From: Cyclostephanos tholiformis
Lineage: Eukaryota; Bacillariophyta; Thalassiosirophyceae; Thalassiosirales; Thalassiosiraceae
NCBI GenBank assembly: GCA_036939975.1
Contig: JALLPB010000387.1
Location: 1 to 16,504, forward strand
Direction: 5' to 3'
Length of the DNA stretch: 16,504 nt
This document shows positions 1 through 8,827 of the stretch, piece after piece (position 1 is the stretch's first letter; every line of letters begins with the position of its first letter). Position numbers and translations under genes: made by a program. A model generated the notes under the pieces. The model did no database searches. It saw nothing but the letters and a program-made list of their open reading frames with translations, and had not been told where the DNA came from.

Positions 1-128
1 ATGGCAATGGCAATGGCAATGGCAATGGCAATGGCAATGGCAATGGCAATGGCAAAGGCAAAGGCAATGGCAAAGGCAATGGCAAAGGCAATGGCAAAGG
101 CAATTGCAATGGCAAAAGGCAATGGAAA
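1..128. repeat. ATGGCA hexanucleotide microsatellite
   Basis: The window opens inside a run of ATGGCA units. It begins as a near-perfect array and then alternates with AAGGCA variants before decaying near base 128. Read on + in frame 1 it gives a Met-Ala/Lys-Ala alternation, and in another frame Gly-Asn/Gly-Lys. The frame-1 reading stops at 247-249 after an unremarkable tail, so I treat it as a simple repeat rather than a gene. It probably continues to the left of the window. Confidence 0.9.
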
Positions 129-380
129 TGACCAACAGCAACTGCATGGCATAGGCAGTAGTATAGGATTCCTGTGGATTCTTAAAGGAATGTACAGCCA
201 AGTAACTGTTTCTTCAATGAACTTATTATTTGGATTGCCCATGCTCTGAATCTGGAGTAATAAATATATTTGTACTGGTGGAAGCATGCCATGATGACCT
301 TTTTTGTGTTCTGGGTTGTGTTGATTCCTACCTGAAAAATCTACTAGTTGGGAGTTTTGTTCCCACTTAATGTTGGTATT
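129..380. other. Unassigned flank left of the transposon
   Basis: AT-rich sequence between the microsatellite and the left transposon end. I see no gene, RNA or repeat in it. Its last three bases, ATT at 378-380, form one half of the presumed target-site duplication. Confidence 0.5.
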
Positions 381-417
381 GGGGCGTACCCAATTTCTTT
401 TTGTGTTTTTGAAACAC
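381..417 (+). repeat. Left terminal inverted repeat of the Harbinger-like element
   Basis: Starts GGGGCGTACCC. Bases 395-413 (TTCTTTTTGTGTTTTTGAA) are the exact reverse complement of 3615-3633. Over 37-38 bases the two ends differ by a few substitutions and one single-base indel. The G-rich outer end is typical of PIF/Harbinger ends. Confidence 0.85.
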
Positions 418-621
418 TTCAATCTTGCTAAACCCATCACAAAAACACTTATATCTCACCAAACCTTGATTTTTTTACAATTAAATTGAGTTTTGATGGA
501 CCTCTTAGACCGGTTGACCAGGACTCAATTTAAGTGAAAAAACACAAACATTAAAATTTTCCACATCATTGCCTCTGTCCTTTATCTTTGTTCAGTCTCA
601 TTGCTCTCATCCATTGCCATC

Positions 622-1978
622 ATGTCACCAATGGGGAAAAGGGGTCTTAAATTCATTGTGAAGGAGATCAAGGACCTTCTAGCCCTCATAGATGACATTG
701 TCCCCATTGCCAATTGTTGGGAGATGTACACAGGATTCGTAAGTATGGTACGTATTTTACCTACCTCTCTAAAAAAGGGCTCCAAAATCTGGAGAACTCC
801 CCTCTTCCTCACTTCTAGAAAATAATCACCTAATTAATATCAATTCGTGATATACCAGTGTGCTTATAAGGACGAATGCATCGGTGCGTTACTCCAACAA
901 CAATCCAGAGCGGGAGCTTGTTTGGTCTCAGCATAATGCAAAATATGCCAAGAGAGAAGAGACACCATACCCTTGAGTCATTGAAGTGCAAGTTTCAGGA
1001 GCTGGCCCACAAAAAATACCTACAGGTGAACCCAATTGTCCGCCTTATGTTTATTCTGCTAATTGTATTTTTTATAAAATTGTGCAGGCTACTGATGGGT
1101 CAACTGGGGGATCCGATGTAGGCAATGATTTGTTGGGTGATGAAGACGGAGAAGACAATGATGATTTTGGTGAAAATTTGGTGGAGATGACTTGGTTGCT
1201 AATCCAGGGGTGGAGGACAAATAATATGACAATGTGTGTGCTAATTACAAGGATTACAAGAGCATTGTAGTGGTGAATGCAAACAACAAATATGGTGGGG
1301 TACTTGGCTGGTAATGTCGGCGACATGTCAACGACAAGGCAAAATGTTGCCAATTTTTGCCCCGATAGGTCAATTTTGGCGACATGGTTTTAACAACTGT
1401 GTCGGCACACATTATTTGTGTCGAGTTGTTCTGACACAGACAGACCAAAGACAGACGACAAAAAAGAGCGCACTATCTAATTCCCATGTGGCCACTCGCC
1501 AACCCAAAAAAAGAGGACCCAAAGAGCACGACGAACAACACCTCGAGAACGACTCCTCCCATCGCCGCCTCCCCCACCGTGCCCCCGCCGCCACCACCAC
1601 CGCTGTCATGCTGCCACCGGATCCGCAGCTGCCGCCACCGCCACTGCCTCTGCCACCGTGCTGCTTCCGTTGCCGTGCCACTGCCGTCACCGTGCTGCTG
1701 CAGCCACCGTCGCCATCGCCGTGCTGCTGCCTCCTTGCCGGTTGCCACCTCCCTCTGAAAGTGATGAGGGAGATGGGTTTTCATTCAGAAACATGATGAG
1801 TATGATGATGATGCAGAATAGGATGCATGCAGAGCAACGGGAGTGGAATTATCAATTGCGGCATGAGGAGATGGTGATCATGTGTGAGGAATTGCATGTA
1901 CAGCACAACATGATGACTACAATGATGATGGCAATGTTACAAAGATATGTTGGGGAGAATGGCCACCCCCCCCCCTAG
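622..1978 (+). pseudogene. MYB/SANT-like accessory gene of the transposon, frameshifted
   Basis: Remnant of the DNA-binding protein that accompanies Harbinger-type transposases in stramenopiles (a MYB-like, DUF6818-style domain as I recall it). Recognisable pieces in order are: GKRGLKFIVKEIKDLLALID followed by DIVPIANCWEM (from 634); a possible intron with donor GTAAGT at about 730 and acceptor CCAG near 857; PERELVWSQHNAKYAKRE (about 905-960); TLESLKCKFQELAHKK in a different frame (about 970-1015); and KIPTGEPNCPPYV, back in the earlier frame. A long Pro/Ala-rich, GC-rich linker follows (about 1540-1750). The last part is a Met-rich helical tail with NMMSMMMMQNRMHAEQ and HNMMTTMMMAMLQRY, ending at TAG 1976-1978. 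At least two compensating frameshifts and an in-frame stop break it. The ATG at 622 is the first in the opening frame, but the true start is uncertain. Confidence 0.7.
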
Positions 1979-2142
1979 CAATAATTTGGGTGATTTAAAA
2001 GGTAATTCGGGTGATAAAAAATAGTTCTCTATCACCTGTTTGAATCCTAACTTGACTTAGTCAATTATTATTGTGACAACCCCCTCCACCCTACCAATGG
2101 GTCCTTTCCCAAGCCCGGGGGGGAAGTGTTTGGTGACTTTAA

Positions 2143-3213
2143 TCAAAACCAAACATCTTCCATAGCATCTTGTGCAAGGTGTCTCATGTTAGTGTTGTGT
2201 ATTTGGTTAATCCCGACCATTTTTGCCCACAGGTTGAACAAAAGTACCATCATCTTCAAATTATTTGTTATTCTCCATGTTCCTCATAATGGAACCTATT
2301 GCACAATTGTGGAAAAGTTGCTTGAATACTGAGCATACCCCACGCAGATGTCTGTCATGCCCAAGTAGCCTACCGCATTGGCTTGAAGCTTGAAGTCTCC
2401 CCTCCTCTCCTCAACAGTTGATGCCAAAGACCCAAACAAATCTTGCCCTGATTTGTACAGATATTTGCAATTGACATTCCCAAACACTGAATTGACACAA
2501 CACTTCTCTCCCATCATGTCAAACATTGTCTCCAATTTACCATATATATTTCCAAACTCTGCCACCTGCCCTCCATGTACAAAACCTTGAATGTTAAAAA
2601 ATGCAATTAGTATTGTCCCATCTGGGCAAAAGCAAAAGTCAGATGTGACGTAGTGGTTGGTGTCCAACCATTATAAAAACATTCTTGCATAATTGCATTT
2701 CCCACCTGCTATAAGTACAGCTTTGAGCCATCCATCATACACCAACAATCTGCAAGAAGTGGGTGTCAAGAACCAATAGCATCCATATACTAAAAAAAAT
2801 TCTCATGAGGAAATACTCACTTGTGCCAATGGGTCATCGAGAAAAATCTTGACAATTAACTGTGTCCCAAAACATAAATACATGCTAAGGTTAGAGTGTG
2901 GTAGTCCAAACACAAGTTGCAACAAACTGATTGATCCCCTGGTATGCATCCATACTAATACCAAGCCAAGACAATCTGCAGGTTTCATTTTCCTCTTCCA
3001 TCCTCGGGCCAATGTAATCTCAACAATCATCCTGGTTGTGTCGAACAGTGTGTACTTAAAAAAGGGAGAGAAACATTCAAGGATGCAATCAAAAGAATTG
3101 CAATCAAAGCCCATCATGGTAACATATGCCTGGTCTTTTCTTGATATGAGCAACTTTTGCCAGGGTAAAAGTTCAAGCAGGAGGAGAGCACATAGGGGGA
3201 TTTTTTGATATCA
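2143..3213 (-). pseudogene. Harbinger (DDE_Tnp_4-like) transposase remnant, inactive
   Basis: Read on the minus strand, the pieces line up with diatom Harbinger-type transposases. The N-terminal part has LLISRKDQAYVTMMGFDC and GLVLVWMHTRGS (down to 2803). A broken stretch contains CWCMMDGSKLYL with the first catalytic Asp at 2730-2732, then FYNGWT. The next block has HYVTSDFCFCPDGTILIAFF and KYLYKSGQDLFGSLASTVEE. After more frameshifts come FHYEEHGE and LKMMVLLFNLWAKMVGINQI, ending at TGA 2143-2145. The second DDE position, normally HDSQ in 'pGsvHDSqva', reads HGGQ (codon 2572-2574). The conserved Asp of the 'vDSAF' block is Asn (codon 2491-2493). With at least three frameshifts and several stops, this gene cannot make an active enzyme. 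The start near 3213 is only the edge of the readable homology. Confidence 0.78.
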
Positions 3214-3610
3214 ACGTTGACGTTCCTCTATGGATAGACTTTTTAAGAAGTCTTTTCTATTGCATGAGTGTTTTGGGGGGGGAACCCTAATCCTCCCTTG
3301 CTCCCTATGAGCAAGATAGAGGAGGAGGAGACATTGTGAGAGCTGCATCGAAGCAGCAGGGGGGAAACAGGAAGGCCAAGAGAAGAGGTCGTAGATGATG
3401 AGACAGAGGAGGCAGGGAGGCATATTTTTTTGGAGAGTGCATACTTTTTGAAGAGTGCACATTTTTCTTGGAGAGTTTGAAGTTGCAGCACCATCTTCCC
3501 ATCAAGAAAAGTTCAATAATGAACTGAGTGTGCAAAGGCTGCAAAAAATAAATTCTGGGGACAAAAATTGGCAAATCCCAAACACAAATCACAAAATAAA
3601 AATAAATGCT

Positions 3611-3648
3611 GTGATTCAAAAACACAAAAAGAATTTTGGGTGCACTCC
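3611..3648 (-). repeat. Right terminal inverted repeat of the Harbinger-like element
   Basis: On the minus strand it starts GGAGTGCACCC and contains the same 19-bp core as the left end (3615-3633). It is followed immediately by ATT at 3649-3651, the second half of the presumed target-site duplication. Confidence 0.85.
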
Positions 3649-3651
3649 ATT

Positions 3652-4109
3652 ACAGGAATGTTTTTAGTCCAATACAAAAATTAATTTGATCTGCAGAGGG
3701 AGTTTATCCTGCCAGGTCCCAAATTGGTTATTCAGAGAGTTAATTACATGGCCGTTTTATTGACTAATAATATCCATAGTCAAAAGACCATGTTACAGTC
3801 AATTATGTAGAGACAAGTCACTACAATCTGGTCAGACTATTTGACACCTTTTGGTTTCAGCCACAATTGTCACATGATAGAGAAAGTTGCAGTAGAAGTA
3901 AATATATACTTCCCTTAACAGCGGCCTCAGCCATTCCATTCTGGGGGCTCCACCTTCCATTCAAATGGCTCTATCATGGTGGCAGTCTTCAAGTTGTATG
4001 CATGATGTTATGGTCAGCATGACACAAGTATCACACTATTCCACTACTACCGCACCACTCTCATCAATGGAATGCAGTGTTCATAGCAGAGATGATGGTT
4101 CTGTTGCAG
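3652..4109. other. Unassigned AT-rich spacer
   Basis: Lies between the right transposon end and the palindrome mosaic. A 76-codon + frame runs across 3965-4195, but it has no recognisable motif and runs straight into the repeats, so I do not call it a gene. I see nothing else here. Confidence 0.5.
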
Positions 4110-4765
4110 CTAACTTCGAAATTACAGCATATTTGAAACTAGCTCCCGCGGAATATCAAATATCGATAACTTCGAAGTTACTGGTCATTCTGTGACCGAA
4201 TATTGAATATGCCCCCAACCACAATCAACCCATAATTTCGAAGTTACATACCTCTGCGTGCCTGTAACTTCAAAGTTACGGTCATCTAATATTGAATATA
4301 GCGATAAATTGCTATTTATCGCTTTTATTATTGCTACATTCGATATTAGATACCCAATGACTTTTTGAATATAGCGATATTTTAGCTAAATACAGTGATT
4401 TATTGCTATATTTGATAAATTTACAAACCAGTAACATCGTTGTTATGGGTCTAGGTTGCCCGTAACATCAAAGTTACAGGCTGATCACACCATCTAATAT
4501 CAAATATAGCAATTCTATCACTAAATTTGATTTCCTTAACCTCTATATTCAAAGTTACGGGTTTTGTTAGTCATCTAGGTAATATCGAATATGGCAATAT
4601 TTTTGCTGTATTCAATTTCTCAATTATCTAATATTGAATATGACCTTTACAAAATGACTACATTTCCTGTAACTTTGAAATTACGTTCATGAATGAACCC
4701 ATAACTTTGAAGTTATGACAGAGCTATGTATGTAACTTCGATTTTACCGATATTCGATATTAGCT
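4110..4765. repeat. Mosaic of two CpG-centred palindromic motifs, about 9-10 copies each
   Basis: Two short dyads are scattered at irregular spacing. Motif A has consensus GTAACTTCGAAGTTAC, often flanked by CCC/GGG. Copies lie at 4111-4126, 4167-4180 (perfect palindrome TAACTTCGAAGTTA), 4233-4246, 4264-4279, 4462-4477, 4545-4557, 4669-4684, 4701-4716 and 4732-4747, with a diverged one at 4431-4447. Motif B has consensus ATCTAATATCGAATAT, often followed by AGC or GGC. Copies lie near 4151-4164, 4199-4210, 4285-4301, 4337-4351, 4492-4508, 4579-4592, 4625-4641 and 4748-4763. Most differences fall on the central CpG, which reads CG, TG or CA. No protein-coding signal fits the stretch. Function is unknown; a decayed satellite or a cluster of protein-binding palindromes are both possible. 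Confidence 0.75.
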
Positions 4766-5129
4766 TGTACAGTTCTGCAGAATTGTGTCCAAAAGCAGCA
4801 ATGAGGAATCTCACATTATCAATCCAATGAAATCATGGCTCTAATACGTCACCAAAAAATTCAATTGAACACATAATAGAATTTTTATTCTTATTTATTC
4901 ATTTTAGTAAGTAATTTGGTACCTCCCTCTAGAGTTGCAAAAGTAATGTGAATCATCATTGAACATTTCAATACTGTCATCAGTTAATCTGATTTAAGGA
5001 TGCTTGTTACCATAACTTAGTCTCTATCAGGCACGACAGCCGTCATTTGGGCAAATGGGTCCGCAATAATTGGCCTACGAGAAGATACAGAATGGGGAAG
5101 TGAGTTTGCACATAATGATAGACGAAATT
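4766..5129. other. Region 3' of the CAP-domain gene, no gene seen
   Basis: AT-rich stretch between the palindrome mosaic and the stop codon of the CAP gene. It presumably includes that gene's 3' untranslated region. I find no coding or RNA feature. Confidence 0.5.
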
Positions 5130-7536
5130 TCAAACACATTCATAATTTCGGTAATTACTAACGTCCTCTAGCATGGGAGTAAGCCAATCAACCGCACCAG
5201 TCTCATCTGTGTATGCATTCATATTGCAATTGCCTGTCCGTGCATACCTATGAAGACATGAAGAGAAAATCAAACATTATCATCATAGGCGATATTTTGG
5301 TACAACACACATCATCGTCTTACTCACCTGCAAACCTGCGTATGGCACTCTCTTATACCATCAGCGTCCATTAGTTTGTGACTTTCAGCACATCCAACAT
5401 AATGGGATGCTCGCCATAGCTATGAAGACAGTTAGATTCGACTGATAGACAGGCACATGGAGAAGTATTACAAAAACGCACCGCTTGTGTAAGATGACCA
5501 TTTATCGGCCAAGGATCGCCAACCTCTCTGTCGATAAATCTCGCTACAATTTTATCAGGCGGTCGACGTGTAGCCCAACTACCAGCACCTGAATTCGCGG
5601 CAGCATTTTCACCCCAATCCCTCTGCGGGTCGTGATGCATCCCATCCCCACAGGAGTCAAGCAATGTGTCCGCCCAAACCTTGGCCTCGGCCTTAAGTTT
5701 TTCACTCCACTGTAATGGCACGTAGGTGGTATTGTAATACGGGTGCCAGTACCTACGTCGTTTGTTGTGCGAGTTTAACCATTCCACATCTCGCTCATCC
5801 ATGGCTGGCATTGTGGTATTGAGTAGATGTGTGATTTTTTCGGACCAGAAAAATCCTCCGTATAAGATTGTCTCCCTATCCGGACCGCGATGCGCGAAGA
5901 TCTTGTAATGCCCGTCCCTCTCGTCACTCCGAAGTCGATACATTCCATCTCTATTATTGTCATAAATGGTCAATTCGTACAATGCCGAATCCTCGACGCA
6001 AACAACTCGTTCATCAACTTCATATCTGGTATAGCTTCGCTCATTCTTGGCAAGTATCTCGCCATTCTTGACGCGAAAATCCCACGAGGTATCATGGCCA
6101 AATTTATCGGTTTGTATTTGAATGGTGATTTTTCTTTGCGGTGACGGACAGAGGAGTTCTAAAGACATTGTCGTTGGCACCACAACTGTCTCAAAGTCAT
6201 CTCCCATAGTTGCCTGTATGATGTCGGGCTGTCCCTCGCTACCTTTGTGGCCCAATACAAAGTGGTGACTGACCTCCTTGGAATGAAAGTCGGACCCAGC
6301 GACGATAATCTGCCACACATCGCCGTGGGCGTTCGCACCTCCTTCCTTTTTCAGTAGCTTGTAATATCCGCTCTCAACGCCCGGTCGACAGCACAGACCA
6401 TCTCCGAAGTCGTCCCTCAGGACGAATTCGTACTTGTTCTTCGTCGTCCCCGTCGATCTCGGAGCACTCGCCAGACCAAGGCAGATCTCACGAATGTCAG
6501 TCTGAGCCGCCATCATGCCGTTTCCAATATCTCTGCCCGAATACCCGTCAACCGGGGAAGATAATAATACGACGTTGGTCGTCCTGTCGATAAATTTCCA
6601 CGACGTATCCCGTGGGTAGTTGTCAGTGGAAATTTCGAGCCGCAGGCGTATTTGTGAGGATGTGCAAGATTCTTGATAATCGAAGTAGGCGAAGGGAGAT
6701 AGAGCCAATGGCCAGAGTGTGGGCAACAACGTAGGGAGGGCGGGACTGGCGGATGGATAGTCAGAGGGTGACATAGATCTAGCAGGCCAATAGAGAGCAA
6801 ACGAGTGAGGAGTGAGAGAAAGAATCAAGCAGGTTTTGTAGAAATGTTATCAGAGGATACCTAACATATGCAATGATGAATGGACACTCACGGTAAAGCG
6901 GTTGGCTTAAAACTCGGTTCGTAGGTGGGGAAATCGGTAGGTATATCGGTTGGGTGCCACGTCGGAGATTCGCTGGGCGTCATGGATGCAACCGGCGGGA
7001 GTTTGGGCTCCGACGTAGGAGGGACGGGACTGGCGGTTGGATAGTCAGAGGGCGACACAGTTCGAGAAGGCCAATTGAGAGCAATCGAGCGAGGAGTGCG
7101 AGAAAGAGTCAATCAGGGTTTATATATATGTTGTCAGTTGATACACAGCATTTACGCAAAGAAGAATGAACACTCACAGTAAAATGGTTGGCGTCAAACT
7201 CGGTTCGTAGCTGGGCAAATCGATAGGTTTATCGGTTGGGTGGTGCCACGTCGGAGATTCGCTGGGCATCACGGATGCAACCTTGCTCGGCTTTTCACTG
7301 ACAATATCGCTCTGTTTTGGACTTGGCCGCGGTGTCGGTTCGAAAACGGGGGCTTTCGTGGTCGTCGACAACTCATGCGATTCCAACCCGACGTCGTCGC
7401 CACCATCGACCGGCTGTGAGGATGACGCAACATTTCCGTCATCTCGAAGGTTATGGAGGAGGAGGACGACAACGACGGGGGCAATGATGATCGTCGTGAC
7501 GATGGCGGCGACTATTCGTAGGCGCGAGAATGTCAT
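5130..7536 (-). CDS. Membrane-anchored or secreted CAP/SCP (PR-1-like) domain protein, 5 exons
   Basis: Proposed exons are 7536-7178, 7029-6892, 6778-5482, 5419-5328 and 5247-5130. All introns are GT-AG (148, 113, 62 and 80 bp), the phases agree, and the product is 667 residues. The ATG at 7536 is the first in frame; the longer open frame above it has only a TTG. Residues 8-28 are a hydrophobic signal anchor or signal peptide. About 60-200 is a Pro/Ser/Thr stalk with diatom-style SPTW.PTD.P repeats. Two related domains follow, marked [10 protein letters not shown] with DDFGDGLCC (about 209-341) and [10 protein letters not shown] with IYDNNRDGM (about 379-484). The C-terminal CAP domain (about 497-640) has His547/548, WGEN (Glu556), CAP1 motif GHLTQALWRAS with His594, and CAP2 motif [11 protein letters not shown]. 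The CAP motifs are complete only after splicing exons 3-5, which strongly supports those junctions. CAP proteins usually act outside the cell, often binding lipids or acting in defence; the substrate here is unknown. The exon 1-2 junction is the least certain. Confidence 0.85.
6731..6993 (-). repeat. Tandem duplication inside the CAP gene, copy B
   Basis: About 263 bp, related throughout to 7015-7282. It holds the 3' end of exon 2 (SPTWHPTD...[11 protein letters not shown]), its donor GTGAGT, a whole intron ending GGCCTGCTAG, and the start of exon 3 ([10 protein letters not shown]). This copy keeps the AG acceptor at 6779-6780. Confidence 0.85.
7015..7282 (-). repeat. Tandem duplication inside the CAP gene, copy A
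   Basis: About 268 bp, lying 21 bp from copy B. It holds the 3' end of exon 1 (SPTWHHPTD...[11 protein letters not shown]), the donor GTGAGT, intron sequence and the [10 protein letters not shown] segment. The site matching copy B's acceptor reads GGCCTTCTCG, so the AG is lost. The next AG, 33 nt into the matching exon position (7030-7031), restores the frame. Confidence 0.85.
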
Positions 7537-8827
7537 CTTGTTCAAAATTGATCCCTACCGATGAGTTTTCGGTGTCTATCAATGCTCGATTTTCGGCGAC
7601 GCATAGATTATGCCGCAGCCCTCGACCTGTCGAATAAGGTGAAATTATGACGGGTATGAGGCTTGGATATGACAATTTGATTGAGGAGCGCTCGTTCACT
7701 ATCATCATGTGTCCGCCAATAGCGCCTACAGTATCACTTCCTCTGGTGCGCAAACTCCTCTTGTGCGGAGCAAGTCCGCTTTCGAGGTTTTCTGACTTCG
7801 CAACATGTGGCTCGTCGGTTAGGAAAATGTTCGTCAGTTGAGAGAATCCTCTTCTCAGCTACCTGTGATGCTGCATACATACCTATTGTACGTAACATAA
7901 CTACGTTACAAAAGGGGGTGCAACTACAGGATACTATGACACCTGTTGGTCATGAAGGGGTTGATTTTTTTCAACAAAACTTAATGGTCACCATCAGGTG
8001 AGTGAATTGAACATGTCTGAACACTTTTTGGAATCAAACAAGGCAATTTGAAATTTTTGCAATTGTTGGGCTGGACCCCCCCTACCAGTGTTGCAAACTC
8101 GGGCATCCAAACCCTAAGATTGATGAATATTGCAAAACGCAAGCAAGAGGCAACAGAAACAAGAACTGATACCCTCCTCCACCACCCAATCATCAAGTAT
8201 TGATCCTCATCCTTCTCCTCCACATGTGGGGATTTCAATGAACCTTTAAAGATAGGGAGATCTCGAGTTCATCTTAATAATAATATCTTCAGCTAGAAAC
8301 ACAATCCATTAAATATTGCGACAGCATTAAACATTAGTCTTAACTTCTCCGACAAAATAAGCTATTGGAATATGCAAAGAATCATTATAGAGGAGCATTA
8401 ACGCAAGAAAGAGGCGAGATGCTGCCCGTAGATCTCAGATCTCTTATTCAGATTAATAAAGTGTGTAAGTGCAGCACGACTCAGGATATTATAGTGGGCA
8501 CAACATCACAATGCAGCCCTCTTTGAGTACCCTGCCATTGTGGCTTGATGGGTTGACATGGCAGTCTATGAGGATGGTTCTTGACACACTTCACCCGACC
8601 GGGGCGACATTTGATACCTTCTTCCTCTAGACAAGTTTTGCGGTTATCTGAGAATGGATCTCGTCGTCTATTGTCGCTTTTCTATTTTTATCCATTTCGG
8701 CACCATTCCATGGGCCCATCTATTTAGTAATTTATTTTTTGGAAGAGTTGACAGCACCAACTGAGATTAAAAAGAATCCTTTGTTGTCAAGAATGAGAAA
8801 TGAGGAACGATGGATCATAAGTCCTCG
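7537..8827. other. Intergenic region between the CAP and POT genes
   Basis: It should contain the CAP promoter (just above 7536) and the POT 3' untranslated region (just below 8828). I see no gene I can support. A plus-strand open stretch ends at 7999-8001, just past a GTGAGT at 7999, with a CCAG acceptor-like site at about 8090. The joined reading gives no family I recognise and stops soon after. No tRNA or repeat was recognised. Confidence 0.45.

Larger units (their letters stand above)
381..3648. mobile_element. Degenerate PIF/Harbinger-type DNA transposon, about 3.27 kb
   Basis: The element is bounded by imperfect terminal inverted repeats (381-417 and 3611-3648) that share a perfect 19-bp core. 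Both ends are flanked by the same trinucleotide ATT (378-380 and 3649-3651), consistent with the 3-bp target duplication of PIF/Harbinger elements. Inside are the two genes expected of that superfamily: a MYB/SANT-like DNA-binding accessory gene on + and a DDE_Tnp_4-like transposase on -, arranged tail to tail. Both are broken by frameshifts and stops, so the copy is not autonomous. The usual Harbinger target is TTA/TAA, so ATT is slightly off-pattern. The stretch 3214-3610, between the transposase remnant and the right repeat, holds nothing I recognise. Family assignment is by motif recognition, not a search. Confidence 0.8.

Noticed and set aside
1..249. Open frame giving alternating Met-Ala and Lys-Ala
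   Set aside because: It is the direct reading of the hexanucleotide repeat, with a short tail lacking any motif. Other frames of the repeat are equally open.
1314..1796. Pro/His-rich 160-codon frame and its minus-strand Gly-rich mirror
   Set aside because: They arise from the GC-rich repetitive linker of the broken MYB-like gene. Neither has conserved content.
4110..4765. CRISPR-like array
   Set aside because: The repeats are short palindromes of two kinds, irregularly spaced and diverged, in eukaryotic-type DNA. There are no uniform spacers and no associated genes.
5371..5481. Direct read-through of the CAP exon 3 frame to TAA at 5371
   Set aside because: The read-through destroys the CAP1 motif. 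Splicing 5481-5420 restores GHLTQALWRAS, and the next junction restores [11 protein letters not shown].
7981..8238. Minus-strand 85-codon frame
   Set aside because: It begins with TTG rather than ATG, has no recognisable motif and no splice-supported extension.
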